Source: Sphingopyxis sp. 2PD
GTDB taxonomy: Bacteria; Pseudomonadota; Alphaproteobacteria; Sphingomonadales; Sphingomonadaceae
Direction of reading: 5' to 3'
Length of the DNA stretch: 45,320 bases
Assembly: GCF_005503695.1 (NCBI RefSeq)
Contig: NZ_SCMU01000025.1
Span: 1 to 45,320 of the forward strand
Every line of letters begins with the position of its first letter. Within the stretch, counting starts at the first letter, position 1. A program made the position numbers and the translations under genes. Below are positions 10,963-18,000 of the stretch, one piece after another. Under the pieces are notes generated by a model. That model searched no databases. It was not told the origin of the DNA and saw only the letters and a list, made by a program, of their open reading frames with translations.

Positions 10963-12030
10963 ATGAACAATGGTCTGGAAGATGTCGTGGCCGCCGAAAC
11001 GATCCTGTCGGATGTGCGTGGCGCCGAAGGGCAGTTGATCATTCGCGGATATCCGCTTGTCGCGCTGGCCGGGCGCTGGACCTTCGAACAGACCACCCAT
11101 CTGCTGTTTACCGGCTTCTTCGACGATTTGCCCGACGCGGCGGAATTTACCGCAAAGCTCGGCACCGCGCGCGTAGACGTGTTCGAAAAGACGCGGGGGT
11201 TGCTCGGGCCGATGTCGAAACTTCCCGCCTACGACGGCATGCGCGCCGCGATGGCGATGCTGTCCGACGGCACGGCGCTGCCCGATGCGCTGCGCTTGCT
11301 TGCCGCTCCGGCGGTGCTTCTTCCAGCGCTGATCCGTTTGCAGGCGGGCGATGAGCCAATCGAGCCGTCGACCAGCACAGGCCACGCGGCGGACGTGATC
11401 CGCATGTTGGGCCGATCGGACGGTGCGGGCGCACTCGATACCTATCTCGTTACCGTGAGCGATCACGGTCTCAACGCCTCGACCTTCGCTGCGCGGGTGG
11501 TCGCCTCCACGCATGCGGGGCTGACGTCCTCCGTTCTGGCAGGACTGGGCGCGCTAAAGGGCCCGCTTCATGGCGGCGCCCCTGGTCCCGTTATCGACAT
11601 GCTCGATGCGATTGCGGAGGAGGGCGACAGCGCCGGCTGGATCGAGCGTGCGCTGGATGACGGCGAACGGCTGATGGGATTCGGGCATCGCATCTATCGC
11701 ACGCGCGATCCTCGTGCCGACGCGCTCAAGGCCGCGCTCCGGTCGTTCGGAGATGCCGATGCGCGATTGCGTTTTGCCGAAGGCGTCGAGCAGGCTGCGC
11801 TCGAAGCGCTCCATCGTCGCAAACCCGATCGCGTGCTCGAAACCAATGTCGAATTCTATACGGCATTGCTGTTGGAAGCTGTCGGATTTCCGAAGCATGT
11901 ATTCACCGGCGTTTTTGCGATGGGGCGCATCGCGGGCTGGCTGGCGCATGCCCGCGAACAGGCGCTGACCGGCCGGTTGATCCGGCCGGCGTCTCGCTAT
12001 GTGGAGCCAGTGACGAAGGATGCAGCCTGA
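10963..12030 (+). CDS. Citrate synthase / methylcitrate synthase family protein
   Basis: 355 aa from the ATG at 10963, with AAGGAG eight bases upstream. Single citrate synthase domain over the whole length. Catalytic motifs are SDHGLNASTF (His), GFGHRIYRTRDPR (His plus Arg) and NVEFYTALLL. At this last site citrate synthases usually have Asp (NVDF) but here it is Glu, a conservative change seen directly in the sequence that could alter the reaction or substrate. It diverges from the DNA-binding paralogue. A housekeeping gltA is probably elsewhere in the genome, since this protein is shorter than the usual 430-residue type II enzyme. Likely role is 2-methylcitrate or another acyl-CoA plus oxo-acid condensation. 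Confidence 0.85.
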   Translation: MNNGLEDVVAAETILSDVRGAEGQLIIRGYPLVALAGRWTFEQTTHLLFTGFFDDLPDAAEFTAKLGTARVDVFEKTRGLLGPMSKLPAYDGMRAAMAMLSDGTALPDALRLLAAPAVLLPALIRLQAGDEPIEPSTSTGHAADVIRMLGRSDGAGALDTYLVTVSDHGLNASTFAARVVASTHAGLTSSVLAGLGALKGPLHGGAPGPVIDMLDAIAEEGDSAGWIERALDDGERLMGFGHRIYRTRDPRADALKAALRSFGDADARLRFAEGVEQAALEALHRRKPDRVLETNVEFYTALLLEAVGFPKHVFTGVFAMGRIAGWLAHAREQALTGRLIRPASRYVEPVTKDAA

Positions 12031-12056
12031 AGATATCTCGCCACTCGCCCGCGAGA

Positions 12057-12527
12057 TTGACTGTAGCGACGTTCACCTGCGGTGCATCGCCGCGTTATGT
12101 GCAGGGCGACGGATTTCCACACGGCGGCCTGTCCGAAGACGTGCTCGGCATCGGCGCCGCAATCACCGCCGACCGCCCCGGATTTTTCCGCGCCCTCGCC
12201 GAGGGTGCCTCGGGCGAAGGCGCGAGCGAGGCGATGATCGGCTGGGTCGAGCGCGGCTTCCTCGCCACCGGCCCGCGCGCCAGCGAGACGCTTGCCGGGC
12301 TCGCAACGCTCGACCAGTGCGACCTGCTCGCATCCTTCGCCTTTCCCGTGCTGTCGATCGGCGGCGCCAAGGATAGCATCGCCGATCCGGCGATCGCCGG
12401 TTTTGCCGCAAACTGCGCCGCGAACGGCACGCTGCTGACCATGGACACCGGCCACTCGCCGCAACTGGAAAACCCGTCCGCCTACAATGAGGCGCTGCTC
12501 GACTTCGTGAGGACGCTTGCCCAATGA
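12057..12527 (+). pseudogene. Headless alpha/beta-hydrolase (C-terminal half)
   Basis: The 156 codons match the C-terminal part of an RsbQ/BioH-like alpha/beta-hydrolase. They start around the SPRYVQGDGFPHGG motif that follows the nucleophile half, continue through the cap helices, and end with FPVLSIGGAKDSI and the catalytic-His motif DTGHSPQLENP. The front half with the oxyanion loop and the nucleophile elbow (Gly-X-Ser-X-Gly) is absent. The frame begins just after the citrate synthase stop, with TTG as the only start. It is therefore probably a deletion remnant. Its stop overlaps the next start (ATGA), so it may still be translated to couple the Old Yellow Enzyme. A small independent protein cannot be excluded. 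Confidence 0.65.
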
Positions 12528-13669
12528 CCACCGCACCGATCGATGATCTCGCCGCCCTGCTCGCCCCGCTCCACGCCCCCTTCACGTGCAAGTCGCTGAA
12601 GGCACCGAACCGTTTCTGCATGGCGCCCATGTCGCGCTATTTCGCGCCCCGCGGGGTGCTGACCGACGACGGTGCCGAATATTACCGCCGCCGCGCTGCC
12701 GCAGGGATCGGCACGATCATTACCGAAGGGACGGGCGTCGCCATCGACCATACGGTGGCCGCAGACACCGTGCCGCTTTTCGCGGGCGACGAACCACTTG
12801 CGGGTTGGCAGGCTGCGGTCGATGCCGTCCATGCCGAAGGCGGCATGTTTGTCCCGCAATTGTGGCACGTCGGCGGCTGCATCGACTTCAACTATCCCGA
12901 CGCACCGCATGCCGAGCTGGTCAGCCCGTCGGGTTTTGCCGGGCCCGACGTCCCCGGTGGCCGCGCGATGACCGACCGCGATATCGCCGACACCATCGCC
13001 GCCTTCGCCGAATCGGCGCGGGCGGCCAAGGCGATTGGGTGCGATGCGATCGAGCTTCACGGCGCGCATGGCTATATTTTCGATCAGTTCTTTTGGGACA
13101 AGACCAACCTGCGCAGCGACCGCTACGGCGGACCCGACATTGCCGACCGCGCCACCTTCGCCGCCGAAGTCGTTGCCGCCTGCCGCGCCGCGGTCGGCGA
13201 GGATTTCGCGATCATTTTCCGCGTGTCGCAGTGGAAGACCTATGATTATGACGTGAAGCTCGCACGCGACCCCGACGAGATGCATCGCTGGCTCGACCCG
13301 CTGGCGCGCGCCGGGGTCGACATCTTCCACGCCTCGCAGCGCCGCTTCTGGGAGCCCGAATATGCGGGCGATCCCAAGAATCTGGGTGGGTGGATCAAGG
13401 AAGTGACCGGAAAGCCGGTGATCACCGTTGGATCGATCGGCATGGACCGCGACCTGATGCAGGACTTCGTCGAGGGCATCTCGTCGCCGATGCTGGGGCG
13501 CCTGGAGGATCTGGTCGCGATGTTCGAACGCGGCGAATTCGACCTCGTCGCGCTCGGCCGCGTTCTTCTTGCCGACCCCAATTGGTTGGAGAAGGTCGAA
13601 CAGCGCCGCATCGATGAGCTGACGCCCTATGACCGCGCGACGGCGCTTCAGCAGTATGAGCATGGTTGA
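12524..13669 (+). CDS. Old Yellow Enzyme family NADH:flavin oxidoreductase
   Basis: FMN-dependent ene-reductase/dehydrogenase of 381 aa, a single TIM barrel with no C-terminal iron-sulphur extension. Visible family motifs are NRFCMAPMSRY near residue 30, QLWHVGG near 120, the substrate-binding HGAHGYIFDQFFWDKTNLRSDRYGG near 180-205 with its paired His, and ALGRVLLADPNW near 345, which holds FMN phosphate. Such enzymes reduce alpha,beta-unsaturated carbonyl compounds or nitro compounds in the cytoplasm. The ATG overlaps the stop of the preceding hydrolase remnant (ATGA), so the two are one transcript. The natural substrate is unknown. Confidence 0.92.
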   Translation: MTTAPIDDLAALLAPLHAPFTCKSLKAPNRFCMAPMSRYFAPRGVLTDDGAEYYRRRAAAGIGTIITEGTGVAIDHTVAADTVPLFAGDEPLAGWQAAVDAVHAEGGMFVPQLWHVGGCIDFNYPDAPHAELVSPSGFAGPDVPGGRAMTDRDIADTIAAFAESARAAKAIGCDAIELHGAHGYIFDQFFWDKTNLRSDRYGGPDIADRATFAAEVVAACRAAVGEDFAIIFRVSQWKTYDYDVKLARDPDEMHRWLDPLARAGVDIFHASQRRFWEPEYAGDPKNLGGWIKEVTGKPVITVGSIGMDRDLMQDFVEGISSPMLGRLEDLVAMFERGEFDLVALGRVLLADPNWLEKVEQRRIDELTPYDRATALQQYEHG

Positions 13670-13719
13670 AACGACCCGCATAAGGTCGGCATAGCCCATA
13701 CGGACGGATTGCAGTCCGG

Positions 13720-13747
13720 GCGCGGGCCTTCACGATTTGGCCCGCGC
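13720..13747. terminator. Stem-loop between convergent OYE and sulfatase genes
   Basis: GCGCGGGCC (13720-13728) and GGCCCGCGC (13739-13747) pair perfectly over nine bases. It lies between two converging genes and could end both transcripts, although there is no T-tract on either side. Confidence 0.45.
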
Positions 13748-13755
13748 CAGCCCGC

Positions 13756-15390
13756 TCAGTTCGCCCAGTAGATATAGTCCTGCCCGTCGCGCCACGGCGC
13801 GTTCAGCGGCACGTCGATGCGCACCGGGCCTTCGATCAACCCGGGCCAGATCGGTTTCGCCATGCCCTTGTTCTGTGCCTCGATCATCGCGCGCAGCGCC
13901 GCGACGCGCTGCGGGTCGCTCGCCGCGAGATCCTTTTGTTCGGTCGGATCAGCGGCGAGATTATAGAGCCGCGCCTTTTCGGGGCGTTTCGTCACCTGCA
14001 ATTTCCAGTCGCCCGCGCGCACCGCGCGATAGTCGCCCGATCGCCAGAACATCGCGGACCGGCTGGCCGGACCGGCAAGGATATTTTCGCTATCGATCGT
14101 CCGGTCGCGCGGCACCGCGGCGCCCGCCGCGGCCGCGATCGTCGAGAAGATGTCGAGATGGCCCGTCACGTCGGCGCGCTGTGTCCCGGGTGCGATACCG
14201 CCCGGCCAGCGCATGAACAGGGGCGTGCGGATACCGCCTTCGAAAAAGGTCGCCTTCCAGCCGCGGAAGGGCGCGTTCAGCCGCTCGATCCCGTTATACC
14301 ACGCGCCGCCATTGTCGCTGGTGAAGATGACGAGCGTATCGTCGTCGATCCCCTGTTCTTTCAGCTTCGCCATGACGTCGCCGATCCGCCGGTCCAGCTG
14401 GGCGATCATCGCGCCATAGACGCGCGTCTTGTGGTCCTTGATCTGCGGCAACCGGTCATAATCCGCCTTGGTCGCCTGCAGCGGCGTGTGCGGCGCATTG
14501 AACGCGAGGTACAGGAAGAAGGGGCGGCCCCGGTTCGCCTCGATCGCCTTCATCGCCTCTTCGGCGAAATAGTCGGTCATGTGGCCGCGCGGGTAAAAGC
14601 GCTTGCTGCTGTTGAAGGTCACCGCGTGACGCAGATTGGCCCACAGGAAGCGATCGATCGGATCCCATGGCAGCTTCGCATTGACGACCCCGGGATCATC
14701 CTCGCGCATGAACATCGCGCCGCCCGCCAGCACCGCAAGGCTTTCGTCGAAACCCTGCGCCTCCGGCCGCAAGGCGGGCGCCTCGCCCAGATGCCATTTG
14801 CCGATGTGCAGCGTGTGGTAACCCGCCGCCTTCACCGCCTCGGCAATCGTCACCTCGCTCGCGGGAACCCCCATGTCGGGATAGTCGGGGATGTCGGGGG
14901 TGATCCGGTCGCCATGAAAAATCGCCCGCAGCGGCCCGACGCCTTCGCCATGCGCCATGTTTTCGGCGAACTGGACGGGCACCGCGGTAAATTCGAAGCC
15001 GAAGCGCGTCGGATAGCGCCCCGTCATCATCGCGGCGCGCGACGGCGAGCAGGTGGCGTTGGCGGCATAGGCGGTGGTGAAATTCACCCCCTCGCGCGCC
15101 AAGGCGTCGATGTTCGGCGTCTTGACGATCCCGTCCGCGACGCCGCCGCCGTTCAGGCTGATGTCGTTATAGCCAAGGTCATCGGCGACGATCAGGATGA
15201 TGTTGGGCGGGCGCTTGCCCGCGGCTGGCGTCGCCGGTCCCTGCTGCCACGCGACGGGCCGGTTCGGCTGCACCGGGTCGCGCCAGTCCTGCAGGATGCC
15301 GGGCAGGCGATATTTGTTCGCCTCGAATGCGAAATAGCCGCCGACGCCCAGCGCCGCGATGGCCCCCAATGCGATCCATCTTTTCTTCAT
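13756..15390 (-). CDS. Exported Cys-type sulfatase (arylsulfatase A family)
   Basis: 544 aa from the ATG at 15390, preceded by a G-rich ribosome-binding site. An N-terminal hydrophobic helix (about 6-20) acts as signal or anchor. The sulfatase domain starts at about 60 with the metal-binding pair Asp70-Asp71 in VADDLGYND. Cys114 in CSPSRAAMMTG is the residue converted to formylglycine, the catalytic aldehyde hydrate. HIGKWHLG (Lys and His) and FTSDNGG supply further active-site residues. The enzyme hydrolyses a sulfate ester in the periplasm or outside; the substrate is unknown. It is 13 bp downstream of the DUF1330-like gene in one operon. The maturing enzyme (FGE) is encoded in the divergent operon, and a TetR-type operator lies between. 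Confidence 0.93.
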   Translation of the reverse strand: MKKRWIALGAIAALGVGGYFAFEANKYRLPGILQDWRDPVQPNRPVAWQQGPATPAAGKRPPNIILIVADDLGYNDISLNGGGVADGIVKTPNIDALAREGVNFTTAYAANATCSPSRAAMMTGRYPTRFGFEFTAVPVQFAENMAHGEGVGPLRAIFHGDRITPDIPDYPDMGVPASEVTIAEAVKAAGYHTLHIGKWHLGEAPALRPEAQGFDESLAVLAGGAMFMREDDPGVVNAKLPWDPIDRFLWANLRHAVTFNSSKRFYPRGHMTDYFAEEAMKAIEANRGRPFFLYLAFNAPHTPLQATKADYDRLPQIKDHKTRVYGAMIAQLDRRIGDVMAKLKEQGIDDDTLVIFTSDNGGAWYNGIERLNAPFRGWKATFFEGGIRTPLFMRWPGGIAPGTQRADVTGHLDIFSTIAAAAGAAVPRDRTIDSENILAGPASRSAMFWRSGDYRAVRAGDWKLQVTKRPEKARLYNLAADPTEQKDLAASDPQRVAALRAMIEAQNKGMAKPIWPGLIEGPVRIDVPLNAPWRDGQDYIYWAN

Positions 15391-15403
15391 GGCAACCCCC
15401 AAC

Positions 15404-16048
15404 CTATCCTATCGTCAGCACGGCGATGTGCGCCAATGCCGCGAGCAACCCCAACAACAGCCCCATGGTGACCCGCGGGCTGGCGTAAAAAGCGATCTGC
15501 CGCTGGGTCGGGAACGAAAAGGTCGTCGCGATTCCCAGCAGCTTGGCCGGATGCGCCGCGCGGAACGCTGGGTCGTTGGCCATGCGGATCAGGTCGCGGC
15601 GGCTGCGGTATCGCATCGTGCCGACCAGCGACCAGCCCGGATCGTCCGGCGTGTTCCACGCGTCGATATAGCCGCCGACCTTGCGTCCCACGAACAACGG
15701 ATGTCCGCCGCGCGCGATCAGCCCGCGGACGAAGGGGTCGGAATAGCGCCGCAGCCATTCGCTGCCCTCGCGCGTTTCGCCGCTGTCCGGGTCGGTGACC
15801 GGCCCGGCGCGCGTGCCGACCAGATTGACCATCACGAACTCGCGCCCGTCATCGGCCTCCAGAAAGGCGCGCAGCCGCGCCGCGTCATTGCCCGTTTCGG
15901 CCATGCGCGGTCCTAGCGTGGCGAGGAAGGCGTCAATCTCTTCCCGGCGAAGCGGGCGGCGCCAGCCATCGTAGAAAAGCAGGAAGGCGAGCCACAGCAG
16001 CAGCGCGGCAGCCCATATGCCCGCTATGGTCGCCCCCTGCCCGGCCAT
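15404..16048 (-). CDS. Membrane-anchored DUF1330-like (dimeric alpha-beta barrel) protein
   Basis: 214 aa with a GGAGG site upstream of its ATG. A transmembrane helix at about 8-27 and another at about 192-212 bracket a soluble domain of about 150 residues. That domain contains EFVMVNLV, ARGGHPLFVGRKVGGYID and LVGTMRYRSRRDLIRMANDPAF, which follows the pattern of DUF1330/dimeric alpha-beta-barrel proteins (MVNL, GG, YPSR...F). The family assignment is by eye. First gene of the operon with the sulfatase and directly under the TetR-type operator, so it probably serves sulfated-compound use, but its role is unknown. Confidence 0.6.
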   Translation of the reverse strand: MAGQGATIAGIWAAALLLWLAFLLFYDGWRRPLRREEIDAFLATLGPRMAETGNDAARLRAFLEADDGREFVMVNLVGTRAGPVTDPDSGETREGSEWLRRYSDPFVRGLIARGGHPLFVGRKVGGYIDAWNTPDDPGWSLVGTMRYRSRRDLIRMANDPAFRAAHPAKLLGIATTFSFPTQRQIAFYASPRVTMGLLLGLLAALAHIAVLTIG

Positions 16049-16078
16049 CGATCCCGCCTCCCCATTGCGCCGAAACTT

Positions 16079-16097
16079 ATGACACTATATGTGTCAT
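16079..16097. promoter_or_regulatory. TetR-type operator between divergent sulfatase and TetR-FGE operons
   Basis: ATGACACTATATGTGTCAT consists of 7-bp perfect inverted arms around TATAT. It lies 31 bp upstream of the DUF1330-like gene and 76 bp upstream of the TetR gene, the usual place for a local TetR repressor. A similar half-site recurs upstream of the second sulfatase (19851). Confidence 0.65.
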
Positions 16098-16172
16098 TTT
16101 ATTCGTTGCGGCGCAAGACCGATCGTGACGCGGGCATTGACCCCGGCGTCAAGCTGGGCCAGCGGAGAAGCC

Positions 16173-16799
16173 ATGACCAAGGCGGCGAGCAAATCGACGG
16201 CGACAAAGGCGGAGTCGGCGCGGGTCGACGGCCGCCGAGAACGCGGCCGGTCGAGCCACAAGCGGATCGTCGAGGCGATGATGGAGCTGATCGTCGGCGG
16301 CGATCTGGCGCCGAGTGCGGCGCGCGTCGCCGAAGAGGCCGGCATCGGACTGCGCACCGTGTTTCGCCATTTCGACGACATGGACGCGCTCTATGCCGAA
16401 ATCACCGCAACGATCACCGAAAAGGTGATGCCGATCGTCAGCGCACCCTATCCCGACCAGGACTGGCGCGCCAATGTCCGCGACATGGTGCGCCGCCGCG
16501 TCCGGGTGTTCGAAACGACGCTGCCCTTTCGCCTTGCGGCCAATATCAAGCGGTACCAGTCGCCGTTCCTGATGGGGCAATATGGCAAGGTCGTGATGCT
16601 GGAGCGCGAGCTGCTGCTGCGCCTGCTGCCCGGCGACGTCCTGACCGACCGGATCAACGTCGAGGCGCTGTGCGCGGCACTGTCGTTCCAGAACTGGCGC
16701 GTGCTGCGCCACGATCAGGGCTTGTCGGCCGAGGAAGCCGGGACGGTTGTGATGCACATGGTTGAAATGCTGATGGCGACGATCGGGGACACGGCTTGA
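16173..16799 (+). CDS. TetR family transcriptional regulator
   Basis: 208 aa from the ATG at 16173, with GGAG six bases upstream; in-frame extension to 16089 would run into the operator. The N-terminus is Lys/Ala-rich (about 1-30). The helix-turn-helix is at about 45-85, with SAARVAEEAGIGLRTVFRHFDDMDALY the characteristic recognition segment. The C-terminal all-helical ligand domain has no informative ligand motif. Its stop overlaps the TTG start of the FGE gene (TTGA), so the regulator and the sulfatase-maturing enzyme are made together. Likely represses itself and the sulfatase units through the inverted repeats at 16079 and possibly 19851 (inference). Confidence 0.9.
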   Translation: MTKAASKSTATKAESARVDGRRERGRSSHKRIVEAMMELIVGGDLAPSAARVAEEAGIGLRTVFRHFDDMDALYAEITATITEKVMPIVSAPYPDQDWRANVRDMVRRRVRVFETTLPFRLAANIKRYQSPFLMGQYGKVVMLERELLLRLLPGDVLTDRINVEALCAALSFQNWRVLRHDQGLSAEEAGTVVMHMVEMLMATIGDTA

Positions 16800-17713
16800 A
16801 GCGGCGCGCGGCGGCGGCGATCGCGGCGCTAGGCGCGCTGGCCGGGTGCGGTACCGCAGCGGACGATCCGCCCGCGCGCACCGCGGCCCGCGAATGCCCA
16901 GCGATGCCCGCCGAGGATTATGTGTGGATCCCCGGCGCGACCTTTAAGATGGGTGCCGATGCGCGGCTGCCCGAAGAAGGACCGCCGCGCGAGGTTCGCG
17001 TCGCGGGGTTCTGGATGGCGACGCACGAGGTGACCAACGCCGAGTTCGCCGCCTTCGTCAAGGCGACCGGATACGAGACCCTTGCCGAGCGCGACCCGCC
17101 GTCGCTGCCGGGCGCGCCGCCCGACATGCTGGTCCCCGGCGGCGCGGTGTTCACCGCGCCGACCGACGGCAACCCCAATTGGTGGCGCTGGGTCGTTGGC
17201 GCCGAGTGGCGCCATCCCGCCGGGCCCGGCACCGCGATCGACGGGAAAGGCCGCGAGCCGGTGGTGCAGATCGGTTATGACGACGCGCTCGCCTATGCGC
17301 GCTGGGCGGGCAAGGCGCTGCCCAGCGAGGAACAATGGGAACTGGCCGCCGCCACGGGTGGTGCCGACCGTCATGTGCCGGTCGATTCGACGGGCAAGCC
17401 GCAGGCGAATTATTATCAGGGCGCCTTTCCGGCGCGCGACCTTGGCACCGACGGCTTTACCGGCCGCGCGCCGGTCGCCTGCTTCCCCGCCGACGACCAT
17501 GGCGTTCACGACCTGATCGGCAATGTGTGGGAGTGGACGACGAGCAAGGCGGGCGGCGAGAGCAACGTCATCAAGGGCGGCAGTTTCCTTTGCGCCGCCA
17601 ATTATTGCGCCCGCTATCGCCCCGCGGCGCGGCAGTTTCAGGAACGCAGCTTGGGCACCGACCATATCGGTTTTCGGCTGATCGATACGGTGCGCCCGGC
17701 GCCGACGGGGTAG
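16796..17713 (+). CDS. Lipoprotein formylglycine-generating enzyme (sulfatase-modifying factor)
   Basis: 305 aa, TTG start overlapping the TetR stop. FGE oxidises the active-site Cys of sulfatases to formylglycine. Residues 1-18 form a lipoprotein signal with lipobox Leu-Ala-Gly-Cys18, so the enzyme should be tethered to a membrane outside the cytoplasm. The FGE-sulfatase domain (about 40-298) opens with WIPGATFKMG, continues with THEVTNAEFAAFV and GNVWEWT, and ends with GGSFLCAANYCARYRPAAR. There Cys266 and Cys271 match the two copper-binding catalytic Cys of genuine FGE (the C-x4-C pair absent from many paralogues). Two Cys-type sulfatases are encoded on either side, clearly its substrates. 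An exported FGE implies modification after or during secretion. Confidence 0.93.
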   Translation: MKRRAAAAIAALGALAGCGTAADDPPARTAARECPAMPAEDYVWIPGATFKMGADARLPEEGPPREVRVAGFWMATHEVTNAEFAAFVKATGYETLAERDPPSLPGAPPDMLVPGGAVFTAPTDGNPNWWRWVVGAEWRHPAGPGTAIDGKGREPVVQIGYDDALAYARWAGKALPSEEQWELAAATGGADRHVPVDSTGKPQANYYQGAFPARDLGTDGFTGRAPVACFPADDHGVHDLIGNVWEWTTSKAGGESNVIKGGSFLCAANYCARYRPAARQFQERSLGTDHIGFRLIDTVRPAPTG

Positions 17714-17760
17714 ATGTGGCGGTGCTGATGGTGGGAAACGACCGCCCATGGACATAGCCG

Positions 17761-17949
17761 ATCCTCCCCCAACGGGGGAGGGGGACCACCCGAAGGGTGG
17801 TGGAGGGGCACAGGCGGTTAACGCAGCGCTAGACTGGACGACCAAACTTTCCGGGAACCTCGCAGCGGAGCGCTACATCGACGACAAGGTAAACCGATAG
17901 TGCCCCTCCACCAGCTTCGCTGGTCCCCCTCCCCGTTCCGGGGAGGATC
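17761..17949. repeat. Mirrored intergenic repeat (CCTCCCC family)
   Basis: Two inverted copies at 17761-17810 and 17901-17949. Each has internal hairpins (CCCCC-aac-GGGGG type, and ACCAC/GTGGT) and carries the shared outer element TGCCCCTCCACCA. They occupy the gap between convergent FGE and sulfatase genes. Related G/C-rich elements occur at 34985 and 40242. Confidence 0.8.
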
Positions 17950-18000
17950 GGCAACGTCCGTTCTCCATCCCAAAGCCGACAACGGTCTAGATCACTGGAA

